Of a stretch of 64,000 nt of DNA, positions 28,237 through 36,522 are shown one piece after another (within the stretch, counting starts at the first letter, position 1; each line of letters opens with the position of its first letter). The translations under genes were made by a program, and so were the position numbers. Origin of the DNA: Pseudolabrys sp. FHR47 (GTDB lineage Bacteria > Pseudomonadota > Alphaproteobacteria > Rhizobiales > Xanthobacteraceae). Location of the stretch: NCBI RefSeq assembly GCF_005153485.1, contig NZ_CP039740.1:3785001-3849000 (forward strand), written 5' to 3'. The notes under the pieces are model-generated. The model was given only the letters and a program-made list of their open reading frames with translations. It was not told the DNA's origin and did no database searches.

Positions 28237-28707
28237 TTACGCCTTGCTCATCGCACCCTTCGCGCCGGCGCGGGCGGCGACGATGCCCTCGCGCGCCAGT
28301 TCGTCGGCGCGCTCGTTCATCGGATGGCCGGCATGGCCCTTGACCCAGTGCCAATGCACATTGTGCGGCTTGAGCGCGTCGTCGAGGCGCTGCCACAGAT
28401 CGACATTTTTCACCGGCTTCTTGTCGGCGGTCTTCCAGCCGTTGCGCTTCCAACCGTGAATCCACGACATGATGCCGTTGCGTAGATACTGGCTGTCGGT
28501 GTGCAGGTCGACCGTGCAGGGCCGCTTCAACGCCTCCAGCGCCGAGATCGCCGCCATCAACTCCATGCGGTTGTTGGTAGTGTGCGCCTCGCCGCCGAAG
28601 ATTTCCTTGCGCGTCTCACCCAGAGTGAGGATCGCACCCCAGCCACCCGGCCCGGGATTTCCCGAGCAGGCGCCGTCGGTATAGATGGTGACGCGCTGAT
28701 CCGACAT
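28237..28707 (-). CDS. rnhA: Ribonuclease HI
   Basis: 156 residues of type 1 RNase H, which cuts the RNA strand of RNA-DNA hybrids. Motifs: [20 protein letters not shown] (first catalytic Asp), [16 protein letters not shown] (catalytic Glu), [13 protein letters not shown] (second Asp), [19 protein letters not shown] (His loop and last Asp). The ATG overlaps the thrB stop by one base (TAATG), so it is the last gene of ispH-thrB-rnhA. Confidence 0.97.
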   Translation of the reverse strand: MSDQRVTIYTDGACSGNPGPGGWGAILTLGETRKEIFGGEAHTTNNRMELMAAISALEALKRPCTVDLHTDSQYLRNGIMSWIHGWKRNGWKTADKKPVKNVDLWQRLDDALKPHNVHWHWVKGHAGHPMNERADELAREGIVAARAGAKGAMSKA

Positions 28708-29669
28708 TAGTTGAGACCGTAATCACCCGCACTCGTCACCGACTGGTGGAAGCGCAGCTTGCGGAAATATTCGAGCGGGTCTTTCGGCTTGACCAGCGCG
28801 CCTTCGGGCACCGCGAGCCAGTCGACCAGCCGTGTGAGCAGGAAGCGTGTCGCGGCGCCGCGTGCCAGCATCGGCAACGCGTCACATTCGGCTTTCGAGA
28901 GCGGCCGCACCGCCTGATAGGCCTTCAAGAGCGCGCGGCCCTTGGTGACGTTGAACGAATGATCCGGCTCGAAGCACCAGCAGTTCAGACAAATCGCGAT
29001 GTCGTAAGCGAGCGTATCGGTGCAAGCGAAATAGAAGTCGATCAGGCCCGACAGTTGGTCCCCGAGAAAGAACACATTGTCCGGAAACAGGTCGGCGTGA
29101 ATGACGCCTTGTGGCAGGTCGCGCGGCCAGGATTTCTCCAGTACGTCGAGTTCCCGCGCGACCTCAGCACACAGCCCCGGCCGCACCTCGTCGCCGCGGG
29201 CCCTCGCGCGATTGAGTAAGGGCCGCCAGCTATCCACCGACAACGCATTGATGCGCTTCATCGCGAAATCGCTGCCGGCAAGATGCAGCTTTGCCAACGC
29301 CTCGCCAACCGCCGCGCAATGGCCGACGCCCGGCTTTCTGATCCACAGACCGTCAAGGAAAGTAACGATCGCCGCCGGCCGTCCGGCCAGCACGCCGAGC
29401 GCGCTACCATCCTTTGTCTTCACCGGCTGCGGACAATTGAGCCCGCGCGCGGCTAGATGCTCCATGAGGCCGATGAAAAACGGCAGATCCTCTTCCGCCA
29501 CGCGCTTCTCGTAAAGCGTGAGGATAAAATAGCCCTTGCTCGTGTGAACAAGGAAGTTCGAATTCTCAACGCCTTCGGCGATGCCCTTATACGAGAGCAG
29601 GTCGCCGATGTCGTAGCGGGCGAGAAAGCGTGCAAGATCGTCGGTGGAGACGTCGGTGTAGACGGCCAT
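28707..29669 (-). CDS. thrB: Homoserine kinase type II
   Basis: 320 residues of the aminoglycoside-phosphotransferase-fold homoserine kinase used by Alphaproteobacteria instead of the GHMP type. It starts [22 protein letters not shown]. The phosphate-binding and catalytic loop is [31 protein letters not shown], with HxDxxxxN and a metal-binding D in LIDFY. It phosphorylates homoserine in threonine synthesis. It starts 6 bp after ispH and overlaps rnhA. Confidence 0.95.
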   Translation of the reverse strand: MAVYTDVSTDDLARFLARYDIGDLLSYKGIAEGVENSNFLVHTSKGYFILTLYEKRVAEEDLPFFIGLMEHLAARGLNCPQPVKTKDGSALGVLAGRPAAIVTFLDGLWIRKPGVGHCAAVGEALAKLHLAGSDFAMKRINALSVDSWRPLLNRARARGDEVRPGLCAEVARELDVLEKSWPRDLPQGVIHADLFPDNVFFLGDQLSGLIDFYFACTDTLAYDIAICLNCWCFEPDHSFNVTKGRALLKAYQAVRPLSKAECDALPMLARGAATRFLLTRLVDWLAVPEGALVKPKDPLEYFRKLRFHQSVTSAGDYGLN

Positions 29670-29675
29670 GCGCGC

Positions 29676-30701
29676 CTACTCCGCCGCCTGGTTTTCGCGC
29701 AGCGCACGCGGCAGCGGGAAGAACACGCCCTCCTCGGCCGCGGAAACGGTTTCGACGCTGACGTCATAGCGCCCGGCGAAGGCGTCGATGATTTCCTCGA
29801 CCAGGATTTCCGGCGCCGAAGCGCCGGCGGTGATGCCAAGCCGCGCGATGTTACCGAAGGCGTTCCAGTCGATATCGGCGGCGCGCTGCACCAAAGCGGC
29901 ATGGGCGCAGCCGGCACGCTCGGCGACTTCGCGCAGGCGCTGCGAGTTCGATGAGTTCGGCGCGCCGACCACGATCATGGCATCGACGATGGGCGCGACG
30001 CGCTGCACCGCTTCCTGCCGGTTAGTGGTGGCGTAGCAGATGTCTTCCTTGTGCGGGCCGACAATGGCGGGGAAGCGCTGCTTGAGCCGCTCGACGATCG
30101 CGGCGGTGTCCTGCACAGACAAGGTCGTCTGCGTCACATAAGCGAGCGCAGCGGCATCGCGCGGTGTAAAGCGGTCGGCGTCGTCGAGCGTTTCGATGAG
30201 CGACACGGCGCCGGGGGGGAGCTGGCCCATGGTGCCGATCACCTCGGGGTGGCCGGCATGGCCGATCAGCACGATCTCGCGGCCGCGGCGGAAGTGGATC
30301 TCGGCCTCGCGGTGCACCTTGGTGACCAGGGGGCAGGTGGCGTCGAGCGCGAACAGGTTGCGCCCCGCCGCCTCGTCCGGCACCGATTTCGGCACGCCGT
30401 GGGCGGAGAAGATCACCGGCGCCCTGGTGCCTTCCGGCACTTCGGCGAGTTCCTCGACGAAAATGGCACCCTTGGCGCGCAGGCTCTCGACCACATAGCG
30501 GTTGTGGACGATCTCGTGCCGGACATAGACCGGCGGCCCGTAGATTTTCAGCGCCTGCTCGACCGAATCGATGGCCCGGACGACGCCTGCGCAGAAGCCG
30601 CGCGGGGAACACAACAGGACCTTCAAGGGCGGCTTGGCGGCGCCCGCGATCCCGTCCGTTCTGCCCTCAAGCGCCATCGAAACCTCGAAAAACACCGGCA
30701 T
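29676..30701 (-). CDS. ispH: 4-hydroxy-3-methylbut-2-enyl diphosphate reductase
   Basis: 341 residues. IspH is the last enzyme of the MEP isoprenoid pathway, a [4Fe-4S] protein making IPP and DMAPP. The three cluster cysteines are in [18 protein letters not shown] and [11 protein letters not shown]; the VRHEIVHN and [10 protein letters not shown] histidines and the [10 protein letters not shown] loop are also present. The ATG giving [14 protein letters not shown] is used; a second ATG eight codons in is equally possible. First gene of ispH-thrB-rnhA, divergent from trcR. Confidence 0.97.
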   Translation of the reverse strand: MPVFFEVSMALEGRTDGIAGAAKPPLKVLLCSPRGFCAGVVRAIDSVEQALKIYGPPVYVRHEIVHNRYVVESLRAKGAIFVEELAEVPEGTRAPVIFSAHGVPKSVPDEAAGRNLFALDATCPLVTKVHREAEIHFRRGREIVLIGHAGHPEVIGTMGQLPPGAVSLIETLDDADRFTPRDAAALAYVTQTTLSVQDTAAIVERLKQRFPAIVGPHKEDICYATTNRQEAVQRVAPIVDAMIVVGAPNSSNSQRLREVAERAGCAHAALVQRAADIDWNAFGNIARLGITAGASAPEILVEEIIDAFAGRYDVSVETVSAAEEGVFFPLPRALRENQAAE

Positions 30702-30762
30702 TTACCGCCGGTTCGCCCACCCGACATGGGGTTGGCCGGCCATTCCTGTCAAGCCGGAACGG

Positions 30763-30791
30763 TTGCGCCTTTCCCGCCATGCCCCTATATT
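30763..30791 (+). promoter_or_regulatory. Probable promoter of trcR with leader hairpin downstream
   Basis: TTGCGC (30763-30768) and TATATT (30786-30791) have 17-base spacing. The leader then contains GATCATC-GCC-GATGATC (30805-30821) followed by TTTT, which looks like a weak intrinsic terminator or attenuator ahead of the AGGAGATTTGCCTAATG start. Confidence 0.5.
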
Positions 30792-30875
30792 CCGGCCACT
30801 TCCCGATCATCGCCGATGATCTTTTGTTCCGGCCCGTAAGAATTTGCGGGCGGAGCGCTTGAGGAGATTTGCCTA

Positions 30876-31595
30876 ATGGCCAGCGCAGCCCCCCTGATGC
30901 CCAAAGCCACCGCCGTGTGGCTCCTGGACAATACCGCGCTGTCGTTCGACCAGATCGCGGAATTCTGCAAACTGCACCCGCTCGAGGTCAAAGCCATCGC
31001 CGACGGCGACTCGGCGCAGGGCATCAAGGGCCTCGACCCGGTCGCCACCGGCCAGCTCACCCGCGAGCAGATCGCCGCCGCCGAAGCCGACCCGTCGGCC
31101 TCGCTCAAGCTGGTCGATCCCAAGGTGCCGCTGACCGGCACCGCCAGCGGCGGCAAGAAGGGCCCGCGCTATACGCCGGTGTCGCGCCGCCAGGACCGCC
31201 CGAACGCCATCCTGTGGCTGGTGCGCAACCACCCCGAACTCAAGGACGCGCAGATCATGCGCCTGGTCGGCACCACCAAGACGACCATCGCCGCGATCCG
31301 CGACCGCACGCACTGGAACGCCGCCAACCTCGCGCCGATGGACCCGGTGACTTTGGGCCTGACGTCGCAGATCGAACTCGACATGGAAGTCGCGCGCGCC
31401 AACAAGGAAAAGCCGCTGCCCGCCGCATCCGGCGCAACTTTGCTGCCGGCCGCCGAAACGACGCGCAAGGAAGCCGAAGTCGCGGCCGCCGCGGCCGAGG
31501 AAAAGGAAAAGTCCGGCGACGTGGACGTGTCCGCCGTGTTCGCCAAGCTCAAGCAGATCGGCGGCAAGGCCGAGCGCGACGAGGACGGAGAGTAG
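30876..31595 (+). CDS. trcR: Cell-cycle transcriptional regulator TrcR (DUF1013)
   Basis: 239 residues of DUF1013, conserved across Alphaproteobacteria and called TrcR after the Caulobacter/Sinorhizobium cell-cycle regulator. Visible: MPKATAVWLLDNTALSFDQIAEFCKLHPLEVKAIADGD (helix-turn-helix-like), KGPRYTPVSRRQDRPNAILWLVRNHPELKDAQIMRLVGTTKTTIAAIRDRTHWN (second HTH), and an acidic/alanine C-terminal tail. GAGGAGATTTGCC provides the ribosome site. Monocistronic with its own terminator. Confidence 0.9.
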   Translation: MASAAPLMPKATAVWLLDNTALSFDQIAEFCKLHPLEVKAIADGDSAQGIKGLDPVATGQLTREQIAAAEADPSASLKLVDPKVPLTGTASGGKKGPRYTPVSRRQDRPNAILWLVRNHPELKDAQIMRLVGTTKTTIAAIRDRTHWNAANLAPMDPVTLGLTSQIELDMEVARANKEKPLPAASGATLLPAAETTRKEAEVAAAAAEEKEKSGDVDVSAVFAKLKQIGGKAERDEDGE

Positions 31596-31625
31596 TCGTT
31601 CGCGTTACATCGTCATCCGAATGAC

Positions 31626-31660
31626 AAACGGCCGGGGCGAAAGCTCCGGCCGTTTGGTTT
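31626..31660 (+). terminator. Rho-independent terminator of trcR
   Basis: The stem AAACGGCCGGGGC / GCTCCGGCCGTTT is nearly perfect (one mismatch) with loop GAAA, then GGTTTTC. Typical intrinsic terminator 30 bases after the stop codon. Confidence 0.85.
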
Positions 31661-31699
31661 TCAGTTTGCGTACCGGCGTTCGGGCCTGGATTCGATTGT

Positions 31700-32150
31700 C
31701 AAACAGCGATCTTTGACAGACGCGCGACATCGCCCCTGTTCTTTACGGCGCGGGGGCGCCGGAGTTCCTCTTCTTCCCTCGCGACCAGGCGAGGGGCGCG
31801 GAGCGCCGCAAGGCGCGTCCGTCTTCTTTCGTGCCGCACGCCTTACAGCGTGCGGGCGCCTCGCGGCGCTCCACGTCGCGGCTTTTCTGTCCCCGGGGCC
31901 GCGCTTCCGACATGCCGGCCAGCGATCGGACCGCCCTTTTCCGGAGCGCGGGCAGACCTCCAGCGGGCTTTCGCCCGCCTTCACCGGCATGCCGACTAGC
32001 CATTGAAGGCAGGAGCCCATAGTGGCTCCGGTCGGCTGCCCGAGGCCTCCCGAGTGCGTGGCTGCGAACCACGCCCGCGGGCGCCGCGGCCGGCCCCGCC
32101 TCAGGATCGCCTCTAGAAGCGCCCCTCGATGGACCAGCCTAGCCATAAAT
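31700..32150. other. ORF-less structured region, candidate RNA or repeat element
   Basis: No credible gene is seen from 31596 to 32255. The region has several perfect hairpins: GCGCC-GCAA-GGCGC (31803-31816, GNRA tetraloop), CCGCACGC-CTTACA-GCGTGCGG (31834-31855), GCGCC-TCGC-GGCGC (31856-31869), GCGGGC-TTTC-GCCCGC (31963-31978) and GCGTGG/CCACGC (32056-32074). The right edge carries TTCATAGGATTAT, resembling ATCATAGGACTAT just before the promoter of the 17.1-kb candidate RNA. Strand and transcription are undetermined; a 161-codon minus-strand frame crosses it without a start signal. Confidence 0.38.
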
Positions 32151-32255
32151 TCATAGGATTATGGTCTTTTTAAGGCGACGCGCGTCGAGGCGGCCAGGCG
32201 CTGGCCGCGCGAGCGGCGGCCCGTCCCCGACGCACCCGGACTCATCCGGACTTTG

Positions 32256-32474
32256 TCAGGACTTGCGGAGAAACTCGGTGCGCAGCACCAGGCCCTTCAC
32301 CTTGTCGGTGCGGCCTTCGATCTCGTCCTCGTTACCGTTGAAGCGAATGTTCTTGATCACGGTGCCGCGCTTGATGACGGTGGACGAACCCTTCAGCTTC
32401 AAGTCCTTGATGACGGTAACGGTATCGCCCTCATTGAGCTGCGTGCCGTTTGAATCCTTGACGACGATGTCCAT
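32256..32474 (-). CDS. PhnA/YjdM-like alkylphosphonate utilisation domain protein
   Basis: 72 residues: VVKDSNGTQLNEGDTVTVIKDLKLKGSSTVIKRGTVIKNIRF, then EIEGRTDKVKGLVLRTEFLRK. This is the C-terminal SH3-like barrel of PhnA/YjdM without the N-terminal zinc ribbon, a common short form in Alphaproteobacteria. Despite the name, a role in phosphonate use is not established. Single gene. Confidence 0.85.
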   Translation of the reverse strand: MDIVVKDSNGTQLNEGDTVTVIKDLKLKGSSTVIKRGTVIKNIRFNGNEDEIEGRTDKVKGLVLRTEFLRKS

Positions 32475-32600
32475 GGGTGAAGTCCTTTGGAATGAGATGT
32501 GATGGTGCGGAATGCTGCGCGCTTTTGCGCGATGGGACGGCGGGATGTCAAATGGCGGGAGGCGGCGGGACCGGTATGGCCGTAGGCCCGACTACCTCGC

Positions 32601-32982
32601 CGTCATGGCCGGGCTTGTCCCGGCCATCCACGCCTTTACGGCCTTTAGATCAACGTGTCGTACAGGTCATTCCACTCCGGGTTCATCCCGTGGATGAGCC
32701 GAACCTTCCACGCGCGCGGCCAATGCTTTGATCGTTTTCTCGCGCTGGATGGCGTCACGGATATCGTCGAAGCGCTCGCAGTAGACGAGCATCTTTAGGC
32801 CATAACGCTTCGTAAAACCCCTCACCACACCTTCTCGATGCTCATGGGCACGCTTGGCAAGGTCGCTGGTCACCCCGGCATAGAGAATGCCGTTCGGCCT
32901 GTTTGTCATAAAATAGACCCAGCCACCTGACATGCTTTATTTAAGCAAGACGTGGATGGCCGGGACAAGCCCGGCCATGACG
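32601..32982. mobile_element. Composite palindrome element A carrying a GIY-YIG gene remnant
   Basis: A left terminal palindrome (32601-32636) and an inverted right one (32947-32982) are 36 bases each and differ at one position (CGCCTT for CGTCTT). Each contains ATGGCCGGG-loop-CCCGGCCAT. Between them lie only the frameshifted GIY-YIG gene and short conserved spacers (AGATCAACGT at the stop side, TTATTTAAGC before the start codon). Total about 382 bp. Confidence 0.72.
32645..32933 (-). pseudogene. Frameshifted GIY-YIG nuclease gene in element A
   Basis: Closely related to the intact gene at 33300. The N-terminal 65 residues keep VYFMTNRPNGILYAGVTSDL, AHEHREGVVRGFTKRYGLK and RDAIQREKTIK. An extra base near 32727 then changes the frame, giving a foreign end (ALAARVEGSAHPRDEPGVE) that stops at 32667. 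Ignoring that base restores HWPRAWKVRLIHGMNPEWND and a stop at 32645, matching copy B. Nuclease core residues are still encoded, so residual activity cannot be excluded. Confidence 0.8.
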
Positions 32983-33000
32983 GGGAAAAGGATTAGCTCC

Positions 33001-33297
33001 ATGACGCACGTCAGGAAAGGGCAACTGACCGCCATCAAGGAATGGCGCAAGCATTTGCGCGAGTGGAAGCAGGTCTTCTGGAAAGCCGAGCGCAAGGAAG
33101 CGCAACGGCAGGCAAGACGAGAAGCCAGCGAAATGACAAAAGCCCGGCCACCGCGCCGGGCTTTTGATTTTGGTGCCTGGCCTCACGCCCCATTCCGTCA
33201 TGGCCGGGCAAAGCTCCGTTCCCTCAGTAATACGCTTCGTGCTGGCCTCTCGCGCCCGTCATGGCCGGGCTTGTCCCGGCCATCCACGTCTTTCTGA
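33001..33297 (+). CDS. Small basic protein, C-terminal end uncertain
   Basis: The frame starts MTHVRKGQLTAIKEWRKHLREWKQVFWKAERKEAQRQARREASE, a strongly basic helix of about 45 residues. Beyond MTKAR the same frame passes through a terminator hairpin and into the left palindrome of element B and is probably not genuine; a one-base shift at GAAATGACA would give a stop right after ASE. The real product is likely about 46 residues. It lies between the two GIY-YIG elements. No function recognised. Confidence 0.5.
   Translation: MTHVRKGQLTAIKEWRKHLREWKQVFWKAERKEAQRQARREASEMTKARPPRRAFDFGAWPHAPFRHGRAKLRSLSNTLRAGLSRPSWPGLSRPSTSF
33138..33166 (+). terminator. Rho-independent terminator inside the small basic gene
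   Basis: AAAAGCCCGGC-CACC-GCGCCGGGCTTTT forms a nearly perfect stem of about 10 bp ending in TTTT. Its position supports a true end of the small basic gene just before it. Confidence 0.75.
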
Positions 33298-33636
33298 CTT
33301 CAAATCAACGTATCGTACAGATCGTCCCACGCCGGGTTCATCGCGTGAATGAGCCGCACCTTCCACGCACGGGGCCAGTGTTTGATCGTCTTCTCGCGCT
33401 GGATGGCATCGCGGATATCGTCGAAGCGCTCGTAATAGACGAGGCGCTTGAGGCCGTAGCGCGTGGTGAAGCCTTTCACGACGCCTTGGCGATGCTCATA
33501 GACGCGCTTGGCGATGTCGCTGGTCACCCCGGCGTACAGAATGCCGTGGGGCTTGTTTGTGATGAAATAGACGCAGCCGCCAGACATGCCTTATTTAAGC
33601 AAGACGTGGATGGCCGGGACAAGCCCGGCCATGACG
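33257..33636. mobile_element. Composite palindrome element B with intact GIY-YIG gene
   Basis: The left end (33257-33292) and right end (33601-33636) are perfect 36-base inverted repeats of each other. Inside are only the GIY-YIG gene and short spacers also found in element A (AATCAACGT next to the stop, TTATTTAAGC next to the start). Total 380 bp. The ends are the same palindrome that occurs alone or in pairs elsewhere in the window. Confidence 0.75.
33300..33587 (-). CDS. Solo GIY-YIG nuclease-domain protein
   Basis: 95 residues made of a single GIY-YIG domain of the UPF0213/YhbQ-like type. The variant signature is CVYFITNKPHGILYAGVT (VYF...LYAG in place of GIY...YIG), followed by KRVYEHRQGVVKGFTTRYGLKRLVYYE, with the catalytic Arg/His helix, and DIRDAIQREKTIKHW with the metal-binding Glu. 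It ends WDDLYDTLI. GIY-YIG domains nick or cut DNA through a Tyr-activated mechanism. The gene is enclosed by inverted palindromes, which suggests it acts on or moves them; this is inference. Confidence 0.85.
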   Translation of the reverse strand: MSGGCVYFITNKPHGILYAGVTSDIAKRVYEHRQGVVKGFTTRYGLKRLVYYERFDDIRDAIQREKTIKHWPRAWKVRLIHAMNPAWDDLYDTLI

Positions 33637-33679
33637 AGTTTATATCGACCTCGCGCTTCCACCGCACGCTCGGAAAAAA

Positions 33680-35596
33680 CTACGTCCCCACCCCGTGCCC
33701 CTTCAACGCCTCGCCGATCTCGCCGAGGATCGCCGGATCGTCGATGGTCGCGGGCATGGTCCACTGATCGCCGTCGGCGATTTTCTTCATGGTGCCGCGC
33801 AGGATTTTGCCTGAGCGCGTCTTGGGCAGGCGCTGCACGGTGACCACCAGCTTGAACGCCGCCACCGGGCCGATCTTGTCGCGCACGAGCTGCACGATCT
33901 CCTGCTCGATGGTCGCCGGGTCGCGGTTGACGCCGGCCTTGAGCACGATGAAGCCGCAGGGCACTTCGCCTTTCAACGAGTCGCGCACGCCGAGCACGGC
34001 GCATTCGGCGACATCCTTGTGCGAGGCCAGAACTTCCTCCATGCCGCCGGTCGAAAGCCGGTGGCCGGCGACATTGATGATATCGTCGGTGCGGCCCATG
34101 ACGAAGACATAGCCGTCGTCGTCCTTGTAGCCGGCGTCCGCCGTTTTGTAGTAGCCGGGGAACTCGGCGAGATAGGATTCCCGGAAGCGCTCGTCGTTCT
34201 GCCACAAGGTGGGAAACGCGCCGGGCGGCATCGGCAGCTTGATGACGATGGAGCCGATCTTGCCCGCCGGCACCGGATGGCAGGCCTCATCCACCACATC
34301 GACCTGATAACCCGGCATCGGCACGCAGGCCGAACCGTGCTTCACCGGCAGAAGGCCGAGGCCGACCGGATTGCCGGCGATGCACCAGCCGGTCTCGGTC
34401 TGCCACCAGTGATCGACCACCGGCACGCCGAGCACCTCTTCCGCCCATTCGATGGTCGGCGGATCGGCGCGCTCGCCGGCGAGGAACAAGGTGCGGAATT
34501 TCTTGAGCTCGTATTGCTTGAGCAGCTTGGCGTCCGGGTCTTCCTTGCGGATGGCGCGGAAGGCGGTCGGCGCCGTGAACAACGCCACGGCGTTGTGATC
34601 GGAGATGACGCGCCAGAACGCGCCGGCATCCGGGGTGCCGACCGGCTTGCCTTCGTACATCACCGAGGTCGCGCCGTGCAGGAGCGGGCCGTAAACGATA
34701 TAGGAATGGCCGACCACCCAGCCGATGTCGGAGGCGCACCACCACACCTCGCCGGGATCGATGTTGTAGAGATTCTTCATCGACCATTTCAGCGCGACCA
34801 TGTGGCCGCCATTGTCGCGCACCACGCCTTTCGGGATGCCGGTCGTGCCCGAGGTGTAGAGAATGTAGAGCGGGTCGGTCGCCTTCACCGGCACACAGTC
34901 CGAGGTCTTGGCGTAATGGACCGCGTTCTCCCAGGTCTTGCGCCAGTCGTGATCGCGGCCTTCGATGAGCCGCGCCTCGCATTGCGGGCGCTGCAGGATC
35001 ATGCAGGTGTCGGGCTTGTGCGTTGAGAGGTTGATCGCCTCATCCAGCAAGGGTTTGTAGGCGATGACGCGCTGCCCCTCGATGCCGCAACTCGCCGACA
35101 GGATGAGCTTCGGCTTGGAATCGTCGATGCGGGTGGCGAGCTCCTTCGGCGCGAAGCCGCCGAACACCACCGAATGCACGGCGCCGATGCGCGCGCAGGC
35201 GAGCATGGCGAACACGGCCTCCGGCACCATCGGCATGTAGATGATGACGGTGTCGCCCTTGCGGATGCCGAAATCGTTGAGGATCGCACCGAGAATCTGC
35301 ACCTCGGACAGCATGCGGCCGTAGGTGTAGGTGATCTTCTGGCCGGTGACCGGGGAATCGTAGATCAGCGCCGCCTGCTGGCCGCGGCCGGCTTCGACAT
35401 GGCGGTCGAGCGCGTTGTAGCAGGTGTTGCAGACGCCATCGGGAAACCAGCGGCCATAGACGCCCTGCGCGCCGTCGAACACGGTCTTCGGCTTTTCGAT
35501 CCAGTCGATGGCCTCGGCGGCCTCGCGCCAGAAGCCCTCCGGATCGGTGCGCCACTGGGCATAGGTCTGGTGATAGCGGCTTGTGGCAGCGTCCAT
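33680..35596 (-). CDS. prpE: Propionyl-CoA synthetase (acyl-CoA synthetase, PrpE type)
   Basis: 638 residues of the acetyl/propionyl-CoA synthetase branch of the ANL superfamily. The N-terminal ACAS_N segment (YHQTYAQWRTDPEGFWREAAEAIDWIEKP) is followed by the AMP-binding core with LYILYTSGTTGIPKGVVRD and DHWWQTETGW; the C-terminal domain has GYVFVMGRTDDIINVAGHRLS and the adenylation lysine in LPKTRSGKILR. The VVRDNGGH sequence after the P-loop and the length fit PrpE rather than AcsA. It activates propionate (or acetate) to the CoA ester. Start MDAATSRYHQT agrees with the family. Confidence 0.9.
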   Translation of the reverse strand: MDAATSRYHQTYAQWRTDPEGFWREAAEAIDWIEKPKTVFDGAQGVYGRWFPDGVCNTCYNALDRHVEAGRGQQAALIYDSPVTGQKITYTYGRMLSEVQILGAILNDFGIRKGDTVIIYMPMVPEAVFAMLACARIGAVHSVVFGGFAPKELATRIDDSKPKLILSASCGIEGQRVIAYKPLLDEAINLSTHKPDTCMILQRPQCEARLIEGRDHDWRKTWENAVHYAKTSDCVPVKATDPLYILYTSGTTGIPKGVVRDNGGHMVALKWSMKNLYNIDPGEVWWCASDIGWVVGHSYIVYGPLLHGATSVMYEGKPVGTPDAGAFWRVISDHNAVALFTAPTAFRAIRKEDPDAKLLKQYELKKFRTLFLAGERADPPTIEWAEEVLGVPVVDHWWQTETGWCIAGNPVGLGLLPVKHGSACVPMPGYQVDVVDEACHPVPAGKIGSIVIKLPMPPGAFPTLWQNDERFRESYLAEFPGYYKTADAGYKDDDGYVFVMGRTDDIINVAGHRLSTGGMEEVLASHKDVAECAVLGVRDSLKGEVPCGFIVLKAGVNRDPATIEQEIVQLVRDKIGPVAAFKLVVTVQRLPKTRSGKILRGTMKKIADGDQWTMPATIDDPAILGEIGEALKGHGVGT

Positions 35597-35705
35597 GGCA
35601 GTTTCCCCTCTTTGCCGTGCATTGTGTCCCGCCGGGTATGCTGAAACAAGGCTGGCGGATATCCGGTTGATTGCGTAGGGAAAAAGTTGGAGAGAAACGC
35701 CGGCC

Positions 35706-36473
35706 GTGACCGTCATCACCGACCCCCTTTTCTACGCGCTTGCGATACCGGCGGTAATCGCGCTCGGCCTGTCGAAGGGCGGCTTTGCCGGCATGGGGCA
35801 AATGGCGACGCCGATGCTGGCCATCATCATGCCGCCGCTGGAAGCCGCCGCCATCCTGCTGCCGATCATGCTGGTGCAGGACGCCAATGCGGTGTGGGTC
35901 TATCGCAAGGACTGGAGCGGGCGCATCGTCGCCATCTTCGTGTCCGGCTCGCTGATCGGCATCGGCATTGCCTGGTGGCTGGCGTCCTATATCTCGGACG
36001 CCGCGGTGCGCCTCCTGATCGGCGGCTTCACCATCGCCTTCGTCGCCTATTCCCTTATCGGCATGCTGCGGGTGCCGCGCGAGCCCGGGCGACCGGGCAT
36101 TGGCGCCGGCGTGTTCTGGGGCGCGCTGTCGGGCTTCACCTCGACCATCTGCCAGGCCGGCAGCCCGCCTTATCAAATGTATGCGCTGCGGATGCGGCTG
36201 GCGAAGATGACCTTTGTCGGCACCACGGCCTTCACCTTCGCGCTGATCAACGCCATCAAGGTCGTCCCCTATTTCGCGCTCGGCAATTTCTCGACCAAGA
36301 GCCTCGGCACCTCGCTGGTGCTGCTGCCGCTGGCGATGGCGGCGAACTGGCTCGGCTTCTGGCTGGTCAAGGTGACGCCGCAGGAGCGCTTCTACCGCAT
36401 CATGCTGGTGGTCATGCTGGTGCTGGCGCTGGAACTCACCCGCGAGGGTGTGGTGGAGTTGTGGCTTCCTTGA
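35706..36473 (+). CDS. TSUP/TauE-SafE family sulfite/organosulfur exporter-like permease
   Basis: 255-residue membrane protein with about eight helices: MTVITDPLFYALAIPAVIALGLSKGGFAGMGQMATPMLAIIMPP, then GVFWGALSGFTSTICQAGSPPYQMYAL and FVGTTAFTFALINAIKVVPYFALG. The SKGGF...G and GFTSTICQAGSPP repeats mark the TauE/SafE family. Members export sulfite or sulfoacetate or import small organic anions. GTG start; divergent from prpE, with about 110 bp between. Confidence 0.88.
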   Translation: MTVITDPLFYALAIPAVIALGLSKGGFAGMGQMATPMLAIIMPPLEAAAILLPIMLVQDANAVWVYRKDWSGRIVAIFVSGSLIGIGIAWWLASYISDAAVRLLIGGFTIAFVAYSLIGMLRVPREPGRPGIGAGVFWGALSGFTSTICQAGSPPYQMYALRMRLAKMTFVGTTAFTFALINAIKVVPYFALGNFSTKSLGTSLVLLPLAMAANWLGFWLVKVTPQERFYRIMLVVMLVLALELTREGVVELWLP

Positions 36474-36522
36474 TTGCGGCACGGCGGCCTCGTAACCTCC
36501 CGCCATTGAGGGGAAACGACCA

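Noticed and set aside
31661..32146. 161-codon minus-strand frame after trcR
   Set aside because: No start signal, low-complexity translation without family resemblance; hairpins explain the sequence better.
32601..33636. CRISPR-like array (repeated 36-base units)
   Set aside because: Units are inverted relative to each other, spacing is about 300 bases with a gene between, and there are no cas genes.
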